Source of the DNA: Thermus amyloliquefaciens
GTDB lineage: Bacteria > Deinococcota > Deinococci > Deinococcales > Thermaceae
Assembly (NCBI RefSeq): GCF_000744885.1
Contig: NZ_JQMV01000003.1
Coordinates: forward strand, 124,001-188,000
Direction of reading: 5' to 3'
Length of the DNA stretch: 64,000 bases
Part shown: piece after piece, positions 8,955 to 21,142 of the stretch
Layout of the letters: each line of letters starts with the position of its first letter
How positions within the stretch are numbered: the first letter of the stretch is position 1
Notes under the pieces: model-generated
Seen by the model: the letters and a program-made list of their open reading frames with translations, nothing else
Told to the model about the DNA's origin: nothing
The model's database searches: none
Program-made: the position numbers and the translations under genes

Positions 8955-8967
8955 ATCCTTAAAGAGC

Positions 8968-9843
8968 ATGCTGACCCAACGGCAGGTGCGTTTGGCCTGG
9001 GCCCTGGTCCTTCCCACCCTATTGGTGGTGGTGTTGGTGGCGGGGTACCCCCTGGCCCAGGTCTTTTACTGGTCTTTGTTCCGGGCGGATATCGCCTTTG
9101 TGGAGCCTCCGGAGTTCGTGGGTTTAAAGAACTACCTTTACCTTCTCCAGGACCCCGATTTCCGCCAGGCCCTATGGAACACGGTGAAGTTCACGGTGAT
9201 CTCCGTCAGCCTGGAAACCCTTTTGGGATTGGCCATTGCCTTGGTCATCCATTCCAACTTCAAGGGCCGGGGCTTGGTGCGCACCGCCATCCTCATTCCC
9301 TGGGCCATCCCCACGGTGGTTTCCGCCAAGATGTGGCAGTGGATGCTCCACGATGTCTACGGGGTGATCAACATCCTGGGGGTGAAGCTGGGCATCCTGT
9401 CGCAGAAGGTGGCCTTCCTGGCTCGCCCCGAGCTGGTGCTTCCCGCCATCATCGCCGTGGATGTATGGAAGACCACCCCCTTCATGGCCCTTCTTCTCCT
9501 GGCCGGCCTTCAGCTGATTCCTGAGGAGCTTTACGAGGCCGCCAGCATCGACGGGGCCACCCGTTGGCAGCAGTTTTGGACCATTACCCTTCCCCTTCTT
9601 ACCCCCGCCTTGGTGGTGGCCCTCATCTTCCGTACCCTGGATGCCTTACGGGTGTTCGACGTGATCTTCGTGATGAGTGGGGTCAATCCGGCTACCCGCA
9701 CCCTGGCCGTCTACAACCGTCAGACCTTGATAGATTTCCAGGACCTGGGGTATGGGTCGGCCATAAGCGTGGCGATCCTGGTCTTAATTTTCCTTTTCGT
9801 GGTGGCCTACATGCGCACCCTGGGTAGGGAGGCTTTGCGATGA
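8968..9843 (+). CDS. malF: ABC sugar transporter permease MalF-type
   Basis: A 291-residue inner-membrane permease with six predicted membrane segments and the EAA-type loop (YEAASIDGATRWQQFWTITLPLL) that docks to the ATPase. It works with malE and malG to import disaccharides. The stop overlaps the malG start (ATGA at 9840-9843), indicating translational coupling. No malK-type ATPase gene is in the window, so a shared ATPase encoded elsewhere is likely. Confidence 0.9.
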   Translation: MLTQRQVRLAWALVLPTLLVVVLVAGYPLAQVFYWSLFRADIAFVEPPEFVGLKNYLYLLQDPDFRQALWNTVKFTVISVSLETLLGLAIALVIHSNFKGRGLVRTAILIPWAIPTVVSAKMWQWMLHDVYGVINILGVKLGILSQKVAFLARPELVLPAIIAVDVWKTTPFMALLLLAGLQLIPEELYEAASIDGATRWQQFWTITLPLLTPALVVALIFRTLDALRVFDVIFVMSGVNPATRTLAVYNRQTLIDFQDLGYGSAISVAILVLIFLFVVAYMRTLGREALR

Positions 9844-10682
9844 GGACCTGGCTTCGCCTTGGAAATCGCCTGCTCTTTTACCTGCTGGTGGCCTTCGTGG
9901 TGGTGTATAGCGTCTTTCCCTTTTACTGGGCGGTGATCTCCAGCTTCAAGCCCTCCGACGCCCTTTTCGCCAGCAACCCCAGCTTTTTGCCGCTGCCCTT
10001 CACCCTGGAGCACTATAAGAACGTGTTTCTCCAGGCCAACTTTGGCCGCAATCTGCTGAACTCCTTGGTGGTGGCCGGCGGGGCCACCCTCCTTTCCCTG
10101 GTCCTTGGGGTGCTGGCCGCCTACGCTTTGGGTAGGTTGCCCTTCCCCCCCAGGAACGCCGTGCTCTACCTGGTGCTGGCCATGACCATGTTCCCCCAGA
10201 TCTCCGTCCTGGGAGGGCTTTTCATGCTGCTCCGCCAGACGGGCTTATTCAACACCCATTTGGGCCTTATCCTCAGCTATCTCCTTTTCACCCTCCCTTT
10301 TACCGTCTGGGTCCTGGTGGGTTATTTCAAGGGTTTGCCCCGGGAGCTGGAGGAGGCGGCTTATGTGGACGGAGCCACCCCTTTGCAGACCTTGGTGCGC
10401 ATCATGCTTCCCCTTACGGGCCCGGGTCTAGTGACCACGGGGCTTCTGGCTTTTATCGCCGCTTGGAACGAGTACCTCTTCGCCCTCACCTTCACCGTGG
10501 GCGATGAGGTTAAGACGGTCCCTCCAGCCATCGCCAGCTTTGGGGGAGCCACGCCCTTTGAGATCCCCTGGGGCTCCATCATGGCGGCCAGCGTGGTGGT
10601 GACCGTGCCCCTGGTGGTGCTGGTATTGATCTTCCAGCACCGCATCGTGGCGGGGCTAACCGCTGGCGCCGTCAAGGGGTAG
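9840..10682 (+). CDS. malG: ABC sugar transporter permease MalG-type
   Basis: A 280-residue partner permease with about six membrane segments and the EAA loop (LEEAAYVDGATPLQTLVRIMLP). It completes the membrane channel with malF. It is the last gene of the operon; four nt separate its stop from the converging phosphoglucomutase gene, and no terminator is visible between them. The substrate class follows malE. Confidence 0.9.
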   Translation: MRTWLRLGNRLLFYLLVAFVVVYSVFPFYWAVISSFKPSDALFASNPSFLPLPFTLEHYKNVFLQANFGRNLLNSLVVAGGATLLSLVLGVLAAYALGRLPFPPRNAVLYLVLAMTMFPQISVLGGLFMLLRQTGLFNTHLGLILSYLLFTLPFTVWVLVGYFKGLPRELEEAAYVDGATPLQTLVRIMLPLTGPGLVTTGLLAFIAAWNEYLFALTFTVGDEVKTVPPAIASFGGATPFEIPWGSIMAASVVVTVPLVVLVLIFQHRIVAGLTAGAVKG

Positions 10683-10686
10683 GGGG

Positions 10687-12261
10687 TTAGCCAAGGGTCT
10701 TGCGCACCAGTTCCATGGCGGTTTCCAGGACCTCTTTAAGGTGCCCCTCCCCTTTGAAGCTTTCCGCGTACACCTTGGCCACGTCCTCGGTGCCGCTGGG
10801 CCGGGCGGCGAACCAGGCGTTTTCCGTCACCACCTTGAGGCCCCCCAGGGGCTCCCCGTTTCCTGGGGCGCGGGTGAGGATGGCCAGGATGGGCTCCTCT
10901 GCCAGCTCCTTTGCCTCCACGTCCTCGGGGGAGAGGCGGGCCAACCTGGCCTTGGCCTCGGGGGAGATGGGGAGGTCCTTGCGGGCGTAGAAGGGCCGGC
11001 CTAGGCTTTGGGCCAGTTCCTCGTAGAGTTCATCGGGAGCCTTCTTCCGCTTGGCCAGGATCTCCGCCGCCAAAAGCCCGAGGAGGATGCCGTCCTTATC
11101 GGTGGAGAAGGGCCTGCCGTCAAAGCGGAGGAAGCTTGCTCCGGCGCTCTCTTCGCCCCCGAAGCCGAGCCAGCCTTCTAAAAGCCCCTCCACGAAGTAT
11201 TTGAAGCCCACCGGGGTCTCGTACACCTCCCGGCCCAACGCCCTGGCCACCCGGTCCAGAAGGGCGCTGGTCACCGCCGTTTTGCCCACCTTGGCCCCCC
11301 GCCAGGTGCGGGTGGTGTAGAGGTGGAAGACGGCGGCGGCCAGGTAGTGGTTGGGGTTCATGAGGCCCCTTGGGGTCACGATCCCGTGGCGGTCGGCGTC
11401 GGGGTCGTTGCCGACGGCCAGGTCATAGCGTTCCTTCAGGGCCAGAAGACCCGCCATGGCGTAGGGGCTGGAGCAGTCCATGCGGATCTTGCCGTCGTGG
11501 TCCTTGGGCATGAAGCGGAAGGTGGGATCTAGGGTGGGGTTCACCACCTCCAGGTTTAGCCGGTAGGCCTCGGCCAGCCGTTCCCACACCCTTAGGCTTG
11601 CACCCCCCAAAGGGTCCACCCCCAGGCGCAGGCCGGAGGCCCGGATGGCCTCGAGGTCCACCGCCTCCCCCACATTTTCCACGTAGAGCCCGGTGTAGTC
11701 AAAAGGCCTGGCTACCTTTAGGGCTTCCCTGAAGGGCAGGCGCTTCACCCCCTTTAGCCCTTCCCCAAGGAGGGCGTTGGCCCTTTCCTCTATGGCCTTG
11801 GTGGTGCGGGTATCCGCGGGGCCGCCCGTGGGGGGGTTGTACTTGAAGCCGCCGTCCTCTGGGGGGTTGTGGCTGGGGGTGAGGAGGACCCCATCGGCCT
11901 TGGCCTCGTGGTGGGCGTTGTGCTCCAGGATGGCCAGGGAGACCAGGGGGGTGGGGGTGGGGCCTCCGTCCGCGGCGATGCGCACCTCGAGGCCGTTGGC
12001 GGCGAAGACCGCCAGGGCGGTGGCCCAGGCGGGTTCGGAGAGGGCGTGGGTGTCCTTGGCCAGGAAGAGGGGCCCGGTGGCTCCAAAGGAGGCCCGAAGG
12101 TCGGCGATGGCCTGGGCGATGGCCAGCACATGGGCCTCGGTGAAGGTGCCCTTGAGGCTGGTGCCCCGGTGGCCACTGGTGCCGAAGGCCACCCGTTGGA
12201 GGGGGTTTTGGGGGTCCGGGCGCTCTTCGTAGTAAAGGGTGAGGAGCTTGGGAAGGTCCAT
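10687..12261 (-). CDS. pgm: phosphoglucomutase (alpha-D-glucose-specific)
   Basis: A 524-residue enzyme interconverting glucose-1-phosphate and glucose-6-phosphate. It shows the phosphoserine loop ([17 protein letters not shown]), the metal-binding loop (NDPDADRHG), the sugar-binding GEESAG and the C-terminal phosphate-binding ARPSGTED. Early residues contain GTSGHRG, diagnostic of the family. Its place beside a disaccharide importer suggests a link between sugar uptake and glycogen or glycolysis, though it lies on the opposite strand. Confidence 0.95.
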   Translation of the reverse strand: MDLPKLLTLYYEERPDPQNPLQRVAFGTSGHRGTSLKGTFTEAHVLAIAQAIADLRASFGATGPLFLAKDTHALSEPAWATALAVFAANGLEVRIAADGGPTPTPLVSLAILEHNAHHEAKADGVLLTPSHNPPEDGGFKYNPPTGGPADTRTTKAIEERANALLGEGLKGVKRLPFREALKVARPFDYTGLYVENVGEAVDLEAIRASGLRLGVDPLGGASLRVWERLAEAYRLNLEVVNPTLDPTFRFMPKDHDGKIRMDCSSPYAMAGLLALKERYDLAVGNDPDADRHGIVTPRGLMNPNHYLAAAVFHLYTTRTWRGAKVGKTAVTSALLDRVARALGREVYETPVGFKYFVEGLLEGWLGFGGEESAGASFLRFDGRPFSTDKDGILLGLLAAEILAKRKKAPDELYEELAQSLGRPFYARKDLPISPEAKARLARLSPEDVEAKELAEEPILAILTRAPGNGEPLGGLKVVTENAWFAARPSGTEDVAKVYAESFKGEGHLKEVLETAMELVRKTLG

Positions 12262-12270
12262 GCCCCCATT

Positions 12271-12309
12271 TTAAAAACCGGGGAGGCCCAAGGCGCCTTG
12301 GGCCTCCCC
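12271..12309 (-). terminator. terminator of the PpiC-domain gene
   Basis: A perfect 30-nt palindrome (12280-12309) forms a 13-15 bp hairpin. Read on the minus strand it is followed by CCGGTTTTTAAAA, a good U-tract. It lies between the foldase gene and pgm. Confidence 0.8.
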
Positions 12310-12313
12310 AAAA

Positions 12314-12362
12314 CTCCGTGCCCCGTGGTAGCTTGTGGCCACCCCCGGGCAGGGACACTTAG
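12314..12362. repeat. degraded, internally deleted copy of the 40562 element
   Basis: The left end (12316-12335) matches 16 of 20 positions of 40564-40583, including CCCCGTGGT and GCTTG. The right end GACACTTAG (12354-12362) matches GGCACTTAG of the other copy in 8 of 9. The middle is missing. The stop codon of the downstream-facing PpiC gene lies inside the right end. Confidence 0.45.
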
Positions 12363-14176
12363 GGCTTGGAAGGGGACTCCTTAGGGGCCTCCTCCGTGGG
12401 GGCTTTCTCCGGCTCCTGGGTTTTGGGGGTCAGCTCCGCCAGCACCTGGCTCAAGCGGTTTTCTATTTTGGCCGCCTTACGCAGCTCCTGGATAAGGGCC
12501 TGGGCCCGCTGTTGCCGCTTGCGGTTGATGACCCCCTCCTTGGCCTGGTCCTCCACCTCCGCGAAGGGTTTGAGCACCTCCGGCTTGCGGTTGCGGATGA
12601 CGAGAACCGCAAAGGTGCCGTCTTCCAGCTTGACCACCTCGCTGACCTCGCCCAAGGGGCCCTTGGGGAAGGTTTCCTTTACCTTGAAGACCAGGCGGTC
12701 CAGCACGGCGGGGAGCTCGTTGGGGTTCACGGTGCCGTACTCGGTGACCGTGCCCTCCTGGGCCTTGGCCAGGGCCTCTAGGTCCCCACCCCTCAGGGCG
12801 GCTTCCCGGAAGGCCTTGGCCTTGGCCTCGGCCTTGAAGACCACCCCCGTCACCTCGGCGCTGGCGGGCACGGTGAAAAGGCCCGGGTTCTCCGCATAGA
12901 ACCTGCGGGCCTCCTCCTCGGTGGCGGTGAGGCCCCGGGTTTCGTAAAGGAGGTAGGCCTGGGCGATCTGGTCCTTGGAGCCGATAAAGGGCTTGCCGCT
13001 CTTCTTGGCGGCTTCCACCAGGAGCTCGCGGTCGATGAGGCTTTCCAGGGTCTGGGGCAGGAAGAACTGCACCGCCAGCTCGCCCAGGCCCTGCTGGATG
13101 AGGGCCGCGGTCTGCTGGTTGGCGAAAACCGGCTGGAGGACCTCGCTCAGCAGGATCTCCCTCTCGCCCACCTCGGCCACGGGAGGGTTCTTGTAGCTGT
13201 AGGGGCTGTCCTCGGCGAAGCGCACCTGGGCCTTGCGGCGAAGCTCCTCCAGGTAGGCCTCGAGGGCCCCGTTCCCCTTGGCTTCCTGGGCGTCCTTCTC
13301 CACCTGCTCCTTGACCTCCTCAAAGGAGGGCGCCTTGGGGGGGAGGTACTCCTCCACCTGCACCAGGTAGTACCGCCCCCCCGCCTCTATGGGCCCCACC
13401 AGGCCCGGCCCCTTCTGGGCGAAGACCGCCTCCGCCACCTTTTCGGGGAAGACCACCTTGGTCACGGGCTTGGGCTCGCTGGTCCCCGGTGCCGCCCCCA
13501 GGGCCCCCCCTTGCTCGGCGCCCACCTTGGAGTGCTGCTTGGCCAAGGCGGCGAAGTCCTCCCCAGCCTTCGCCTTAGCCAGAAGCTCTGCCGCCAGCTT
13601 GGCGTCGTCCACCACGATCTGGCGGGCCTTCACCCGGGCCTCGCCCTTGTAGTCCTCCTGGTGGACCTCAAAGTAGAACCGCACCTCTTCCGGGGTGGGT
13701 TTGGCCGCGGAGCGGATCTGCTCGAGGCGCTTTTGGATCTGCAGCTGGGTTTTTACCTCGTTCCTGAGCTGGGCATCCGTGTACCCCACCTGGTTGAGGA
13801 ACTGGTCGTAGGCCTTCTTGTCCTTTAGGCCAAACTGCTCCTTGATGCGGTCCACCTCCTTGCGCACCTCGGCGCTGCCCACCCGGATCCGGGCAGCGTC
13901 CTGCTTGAGGGCCTCGGTGAGGATGACCTGCTCCAGGAAGTGGGTGTCCACCAGGGACTTAAGAAGCCCCTGGGGGTTTGCGGCATAAAGAGGGTCGTTG
14001 CCCTGGAGCCTGAGGAGATCCAGCTCGTAGACCGCCTTCCCGTTCACCCACAGCACGGGCTTGCCCCGCGCCTGCTGTCCCGCTTGGGGGGTGAAAAGGA
14101 GGATGGCCCCCACGGCAAAGGCCAAGGCCAGAAGACCGAAAAGGATGGTGATGGCTTTCTTGCTGATACCGAACAC
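12359..14176 (-). CDS. SurA/PpiC-type peptidyl-prolyl isomerase, membrane-anchored
   Basis: A 605-residue envelope foldase. Residues 5-28 are one hydrophobic segment (ITILFGLLALAFAVGAILLF) that anchors it or acts as signal. A SurA-like N-terminal chaperone region follows, then a PpiC/parvulin domain near residues 170-270 (ARQIVVDD, FAALAKQHS, GGALG), and then a second SurA-N-like and weaker parvulin-like module. The last 25 residues are rich in Pro, Glu and Lys. The GTG at 14176 follows GGAGGAGG at good spacing; upstream frame continues through the tRNA and is not coding. Its stop lies inside a repeat remnant. Confidence 0.85.
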   Translation of the reverse strand: MFGISKKAITILFGLLALAFAVGAILLFTPQAGQQARGKPVLWVNGKAVYELDLLRLQGNDPLYAANPQGLLKSLVDTHFLEQVILTEALKQDAARIRVGSAEVRKEVDRIKEQFGLKDKKAYDQFLNQVGYTDAQLRNEVKTQLQIQKRLEQIRSAAKPTPEEVRFYFEVHQEDYKGEARVKARQIVVDDAKLAAELLAKAKAGEDFAALAKQHSKVGAEQGGALGAAPGTSEPKPVTKVVFPEKVAEAVFAQKGPGLVGPIEAGGRYYLVQVEEYLPPKAPSFEEVKEQVEKDAQEAKGNGALEAYLEELRRKAQVRFAEDSPYSYKNPPVAEVGEREILLSEVLQPVFANQQTAALIQQGLGELAVQFFLPQTLESLIDRELLVEAAKKSGKPFIGSKDQIAQAYLLYETRGLTATEEEARRFYAENPGLFTVPASAEVTGVVFKAEAKAKAFREAALRGGDLEALAKAQEGTVTEYGTVNPNELPAVLDRLVFKVKETFPKGPLGEVSEVVKLEDGTFAVLVIRNRKPEVLKPFAEVEDQAKEGVINRKRQQRAQALIQELRKAAKIENRLSQVLAELTPKTQEPEKAPTEEAPKESPSKP

Positions 14177-14206
14177 TTGACCGCCTCCTCCTGAGCGTGC
14201 TAGGAT
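14177..14206 (+). promoter_or_regulatory. promoter of tRNA-Arg
   Basis: TTGACC (14177-14182) and TAGGAT (14201-14206) with an 18-nt spacer, 14 nt before the tRNA. It overlaps the ribosome-binding region of the divergent PpiC gene. Confidence 0.6.
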
Positions 14207-14220
14207 ATTTCCCGCTGAGT

Positions 14221-14297
<77 letters not shown>

Positions 14298-14386
14298 TTT
14301 TTCTTTTTCCCCCGCCAACCGGAAAGCCCACAAGCACGAAGGAATTGTAACACACCCCCCATGAGAAAGGGGTTTAGCATGGGAGG

Positions 14387-15529
14387 GTGCTGCCCCTTCT
14401 CTTGGCCTGGCTCCACACCGTCAACGACCTCTTCTCCAACTTTCTCACCCCCCTTTTGCCCAAGCTGATGGCCCATTTTGGCGTAGGGCTGGGGACGGTG
14501 GGGCTTTTGGTTTCCGTTTACTCCCTGACCGGAAGCCTGCTTCAGCCCTTGGCGGGCCTTATGGCGGACCGCCTGGACCGGAGGGTGTTGGCGGCCTTGG
14601 GTCCGGTCTTGGTGGCCCTGGGTATGGGCTCTTTGGGCCTTTGGCCCCGGTTTGAGGTCCTCCTTTTGATCCTGGGGCTTGCCGGCCTGGGGTCGGCCCT
14701 TTTTCACGCCTCGGGGGCTAGCCTGGTGGGGGAGTTCGCCCCCAAGGAGCGGAGGGGGTTTTGGCTTTCCTTTTTCGGTTCGGCGGGGTATCTGGGCCTC
14801 TCCTTGGGGCCGGTGGTGGCCCTTTTGGCGGTGGAGGCCTGGGGGCTTAAGGGCCTTTTCTGGCTGACCCCTTTGGCCCTGCTTCCCGCCCTGCTGCTTT
14901 TGCGCCTTCCCCCGGTGCGGCGGCAGGGGAGGCCTGCAGGCTTTGGGGATTTCCTGAGGGTGTTTCGCGGGGATGTGGCCCGGCTATGGGGGATGGCCAC
15001 CTTAAGGAGCCTGGTGTTTATGAGCTTCTCCACCACCTTGCCCTACTGGTTTACCCAGAAGGGCCTTTCCGATGCCTACACTGCCCTAAGCCTCTCCACC
15101 TACAGTTTCTCCGCCACCTTGGGCGCCTTCCTGGGGGGGACCCTTTCCGACCGCCTGGGGCGGAAGGCGGTGTTGCTGGGGACCTTGACCTTCGGGTTGC
15201 CCCTGTACCTGGGCCTCCTTTTCCTGCCCCCAGGAGGCGTGTCCTACCTGGCGCTTTTGGCCCTGACCGGGGCCTTGATGAACGCGGGCATCCCGGTGGC
15301 CGTGGCCTTGGCCCAGGAGCTGGAACCCGGCCAAACGGCCACGGTTTCGGGTCTTCTCATGGGCTTCACCTGGGGTTTTGCCGGACTTTTCTACGCCCCC
15401 ATAGGGCACCTGATAGAGGTGTTTGGCGTGATGCCGGTTCTCCTGGCCCTAGGGGTCCTGATCCTGCCCGCCTGGGTCCTGGCCCAAGGGGTGAGGGAGC
15501 CGGGCCCAGCTCAGGGCGAGGGGCGTTAA
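14387..15529 (+). CDS. MFS transporter (fosmidomycin-resistance-like)
   Basis: A 380-residue protein with about 12 membrane segments. The start AWLHTVNDLFSNFLTPLLP and the GLMADRLDRR loop resemble the Fsr-type drug/proton antiporter branch of the major facilitator superfamily. A second conserved loop is GGTLSDRLGRK. The GTG at 14387 is preceded by a GGGAGG-type site. The exported substrate is unknown. The universal stress gene begins 9 nt after its stop. Confidence 0.85.
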   Translation: MLPLLLAWLHTVNDLFSNFLTPLLPKLMAHFGVGLGTVGLLVSVYSLTGSLLQPLAGLMADRLDRRVLAALGPVLVALGMGSLGLWPRFEVLLLILGLAGLGSALFHASGASLVGEFAPKERRGFWLSFFGSAGYLGLSLGPVVALLAVEAWGLKGLFWLTPLALLPALLLLRLPPVRRQGRPAGFGDFLRVFRGDVARLWGMATLRSLVFMSFSTTLPYWFTQKGLSDAYTALSLSTYSFSATLGAFLGGTLSDRLGRKAVLLGTLTFGLPLYLGLLFLPPGGVSYLALLALTGALMNAGIPVAVALAQELEPGQTATVSGLLMGFTWGFAGLFYAPIGHLIEVFGVMPVLLALGVLILPAWVLAQGVREPGPAQGEGR

Positions 15530-15538
15530 GATGGTCCC

Positions 15539-16345
15539 ATGAGGATTCTCCTGGCCACGGACGGCTCTCCCCAGGCCCGGGGGGCGGAGGTGCTGGCGGA
15601 GTGGCTTTGCTACAAGCTTTCCGCCAAGCTGGTGGCCCTGTATGTGCGGGACGCCCGCCTCGTCCGGGCCCTGGAGCTCCTGGACTTCGGCGCCCTCACC
15701 GTTCCCGTGCCGGCCCATCGGGAAGGGCTGGAAAAGGCCCTTTCCGCCTACGGCGAGGCGCTATTGGAGCGCATCCGTAAAAGCGCCGAGGAGGCGGGGC
15801 TTCAGGTGGAGGTCCACATGGAAACCGGGGTGCCCCACGAGGTGATCCTGCGCCACGCCCGCACCGCGGACCTTCTGGTCATGGGCCGGAGCGGGGAAGC
15901 CCACGGGGGGAGCTTCACGGGCCTGGGGAGCACCGTGGACAGGGTCCTGAGGACCTCGTCCACGCCGGTTCTGGTAGCCCCCACCGACCACGTGGAGATC
16001 GAGGGGGCCATCCTGGGCTACAACGCTTCGGAAAGCGCGGTGCGGGCCTTGCACATCCTGGCCCCTTTGGCCAAATCCCTGGGGCTTCCGGTCCGGGTGG
16101 TGAGCGTGCACGATGACCCCGTGCAGGCCGGGGCTTGGGCCCTCGAGGCCCAGACCTACCTCCAGGACCAAGGGATCCGGGTGGAACCCTTAGCCTTCTC
16201 GGGCGATCCCGCGGAGCACCTTTTGTCCTTGCAAACCCCTTCGGATCTCCTGGCCTTGGGGGCGCCGGTGCGCCGCCTGGTGCTGGGAAGCACCGCCGAA
16301 CACGTGGTGCGCCACGCGGTGGGGCCAGTGCTCACCGTGCGATAA
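15539..16345 (+). CDS. universal stress protein, tandem UspA domains
   Basis: A 268-residue protein with two UspA folds. The first (1-145) has the ATP-binding signature GRSGEAHGGSFTGLGST and a typical start MRILLATDGS. The second (about 150-268) retains a shorter version (GAPVRRLVLGST). A TAAGAT hexamer (15527-15532) lies 6 nt before the ATG, so a leaderless transcript from inside the MFS gene's end is possible. Role: probably nucleotide-binding stress protein. Confidence 0.9.
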   Translation: MRILLATDGSPQARGAEVLAEWLCYKLSAKLVALYVRDARLVRALELLDFGALTVPVPAHREGLEKALSAYGEALLERIRKSAEEAGLQVEVHMETGVPHEVILRHARTADLLVMGRSGEAHGGSFTGLGSTVDRVLRTSSTPVLVAPTDHVEIEGAILGYNASESAVRALHILAPLAKSLGLPVRVVSVHDDPVQAGAWALEAQTYLQDQGIRVEPLAFSGDPAEHLLSLQTPSDLLALGAPVRRLVLGSTAEHVVRHAVGPVLTVR

Positions 16346-16362
16346 GTGTCCTCGCGGTCTGG

Positions 16363-16368
16363 TATAAT
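16363..16368 (+). promoter_or_regulatory. extended -10 promoter of CBS gene
   Basis: TGG-TATAAT forms an extended -10 element, perfect in the hexamer, 25 nt before the ATG. No good -35 is visible. Confidence 0.6.
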
Positions 16369-16393
16369 GAACCCCTAAAGGAAAGGGGGTTGT

Positions 16394-16825
16394 ATGACCG
16401 TTCGCCAGGTCCTGTTGCGCAAGGGGGTAGGGGCTTATAGCGTCCACCCCCAGGCCACGGTGTTGGAGGCCCTCAAGAAGCTGGCCGAGCACGACATCGG
16501 GGCCCTTTTGGTCATGGAGGGGGATAGGCTTCTTGGCGTCTTCTCCGAGCGGGACTATGCCCGCAAGCTGGTCCTCCTGGGCCGGTTTTCCAAGGACACC
16601 CGGGTGGAGGAGGTCATGAGCCGTGAGGTGGTGACCGTGACCCCCGAGACCTCCTTGGAGGAGGCCATGCGCCTGATGACCGAGCACCGGGTGCGCCACC
16701 TGCCGGTCCTGGAGGGGGGCAGGGTGGTCGGGGTGATCTCCATCGGGGATGCGGTCAAGGCCATCATCACCCAGCAGGAGGTCCTGATCGAGGAGCTTTC
16801 CCGCTACGTGATGGAAAACCGCTAA
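16394..16825 (+). CDS. CBS-domain protein
   Basis: A 143-residue protein made of two CBS motifs: residues 10-65 (VHPQATVLEALKKLAEHDIG) and 75-130 (VTPETSLEEAMRLMTEHRV, with GVISIGDAVK). Such stand-alone pairs bind adenosine nucleotides and act as sensors. It follows the universal stress gene, with its own promoter, and overlaps the convergent membrane-protein gene by 4 nt. The partner protein is unknown. Confidence 0.9.
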   Translation: MTVRQVLLRKGVGAYSVHPQATVLEALKKLAEHDIGALLVMEGDRLLGVFSERDYARKLVLLGRFSKDTRVEEVMSREVVTVTPETSLEEAMRLMTEHRVRHLPVLEGGRVVGVISIGDAVKAIITQQEVLIEELSRYVMENR

Positions 16826-17169
16826 TCCCGCAACAGCCAGGTAAGGAAAAGGCTCACCAGGGATAGGATCAGGGCTCCAACCAGGGCTCCGGCGAACCCG
16901 TGCACCTCGAGGGCGGTGGCCTGGGCCACCAGGTAGAGCACCATCCCGTTAACCACCAAGGTGAAAAGCCCCAGGGTCAAAAGGTTGAGGGGTAGGGTCA
17001 GGAAAAGGAGGAGGGGTCGGAGCAGGGCGTTGGCCAGCCCCCACACGGCCCCCGCCACCAGGTAGTCCAGAAGCCCCGCTTCCCGGGCGAAGGAAACCCC
17101 TGGGTATACCAGGCTCACCGTCCAAAGGGCCAGGGTGTTTAGGAAAAGCCTAGCCAATAGGCCACGCAC
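16822..17169 (-). CDS. phage holin family 4-type small membrane protein
   Basis: A 115-residue protein with four hydrophobic segments, of the kind annotated as phage holin superfamily IV (YvlD-like): N-terminal LLARLFLNTLALW, then GLANALLRPLLLFLTLPLN. Members are common in bacterial chromosomes and are not evidence for a prophage; no phage genes are nearby. Function unknown. Confidence 0.8.
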   Translation of the reverse strand: MRGLLARLFLNTLALWTVSLVYPGVSFAREAGLLDYLVAGAVWGLANALLRPLLLFLTLPLNLLTLGLFTLVVNGMVLYLVAQATALEVHGFAGALVGALILSLVSLFLTWLLRD

Positions 17170-17204
17170 GGCCTTAGCTTACCCCAAGACCCCGCCCACC
17201 CCCC

Positions 17205-17233
17205 TTGACAGTGGTGCTCGGGTCTGGTAGTTT
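17205..17233 (+). promoter_or_regulatory. rRNA promoter
   Basis: A perfect TTGACA (17205-17210) is followed after 17 nt by TAGTTT (17228-17233), about 90 nt before the 23S 5' end. TGG precedes the -10, as in an extended element. Confidence 0.65.
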
Positions 17234-17323
17234 TTTCTTTGCGCTGCCTGATGGGGCGGCGGGGGATCTTGAAAGCTGGGGTGGAGGAATAGGTGAGTTA
17301 AGGCCGCGCGAGCGGTCTTGTAG

Positions 17324-20198
<2,875 letters not shown>

Positions 20199-20277
20199 TT
20201 TTTGCCCTGATGTCCACCCCAGCCAAGCTCCCCCGCCCCCCAAGGGTGGCGTGGAATTTTGAAAGGCAAAACACGAG

Positions 20278-20401
20278 AATCCCCCGTGCCCATAGCGGCG
20301 TGGAACCACCCGTTCCCATTCCGAACACGGAAGTGAAACGCGCCAGCGCCGATGGTACTGGGACCGCAGGGTCCTGGGAGAGTAGGTCGGTGCGGGGGAT
20401 T
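20278..20401 (+). rRNA. rrf: 5S ribosomal RNA
   Basis: About 124 nt with terminal helix AATCCCCCG/CGGGGGATT and the conserved CCCATTCCGAACACGGAAG segment. It lies 79 nt after the 23S end, with tRNA-Gly 8 nt downstream. Confidence 0.96.
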
Positions 20402-20409
20402 TTTTCCAT

Positions 20410-20485
<76 letters not shown>

Positions 20486-20488
20486 AGG

Positions 20489-20515
20489 AACCCCGGGTTA
20501 GCCCGGGGTTTTTTA
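20489..20515 (+). terminator. terminator of the 23S-5S-tRNA-Gly unit
   Basis: AACCCCGGG, a TTAG loop and CCCGGGGTT, followed by TTTT. The end abuts the convergent phosphatase gene. Confidence 0.85.
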
Positions 20516-21142
20516 TTTGACGCTTTCGTCGGAAAGCCAGTCCGCCCAGGTTTCCAGGTGGGCGCTATCGGAGACCGCGAGGACCTCCCGTTCGGGGAGG
20601 AGGATGCGGGTGATGGAGGTGTTGGGGATGTGGAAGCGCCTCCAGGCATCGCCTTCCAGGTCCAAGGCCATTTTCAGGGCCGCGCGGATGACGCCCCCGT
20701 GGGTCACCAGGAGGTGACGGCCGGGTGGGAGCGTCTCGAGGAAGGCCTCCAGGCGCCGGGCCAGGTCCGCCATGCTTTCCCCACCGGGGCGGGCGGTGTG
20801 CCAGGGGTCCTCGCGGGCGGCTTGCACGAACTCGGGGTACTGCGCCTCCGCCTCCTCCCGGCTCAGCCCGGCGAGTGCGCCCACGTCGATTTCCCGTAGA
20901 AGGGGTGTGGTCTTCAGGGGTAGGCCCAGCACCGCCGCCAGGGGCTCGGCGGTTTCCCGGGCCCGGCGGAGATCGGAGGAGAAGAGCCCAGCAAAGGAGA
21001 GTTGGCTTCGCAAAAGCCGCTGGGCCAGGCGGAAGGCCTGCCCGATCCCCGCGGGGGACAGGGGGACGTCCAGGTGGCCTTGAAAGCGCTTCTTGACGTT
21101 CCACTCGGTTTCCCCGTGGCGGATGAGCCAGAGCTCCTTCAT
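20513..21142 (-). CDS. histidine phosphatase family protein
   Basis: A 209-residue member of the phosphoglycerate mutase-like family with the catalytic RHGETEWN near the N-terminus, second motif SSDLRRARETAE and LLVTHGGV near residue 145. Family members include alpha-ribazole phosphatase, phosphoserine phosphatase and broad acid phosphatases; sequence alone does not separate them. The ATG at 21142 overlaps the purM stop as ATGA, so it is chosen over an ATG two codons upstream. Confidence 0.88.
   Translation of the reverse strand: MKELWLIRHGETEWNVKKRFQGHLDVPLSPAGIGQAFRLAQRLLRSQLSFAGLFSSDLRRARETAEPLAAVLGLPLKTTPLLREIDVGALAGLSREEAEAQYPEFVQAAREDPWHTARPGGESMADLARRLEAFLETLPPGRHLLVTHGGVIRAALKMALDLEGDAWRRFHIPNTSITRILLPEREVLAVSDSAHLETWADWLSDESVK

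Noticed and set aside
16822-17169. Prophage remnant based on the holin-like gene
   Set aside because: No integrase, capsid or lysis genes nearby; the family is common in host chromosomes.
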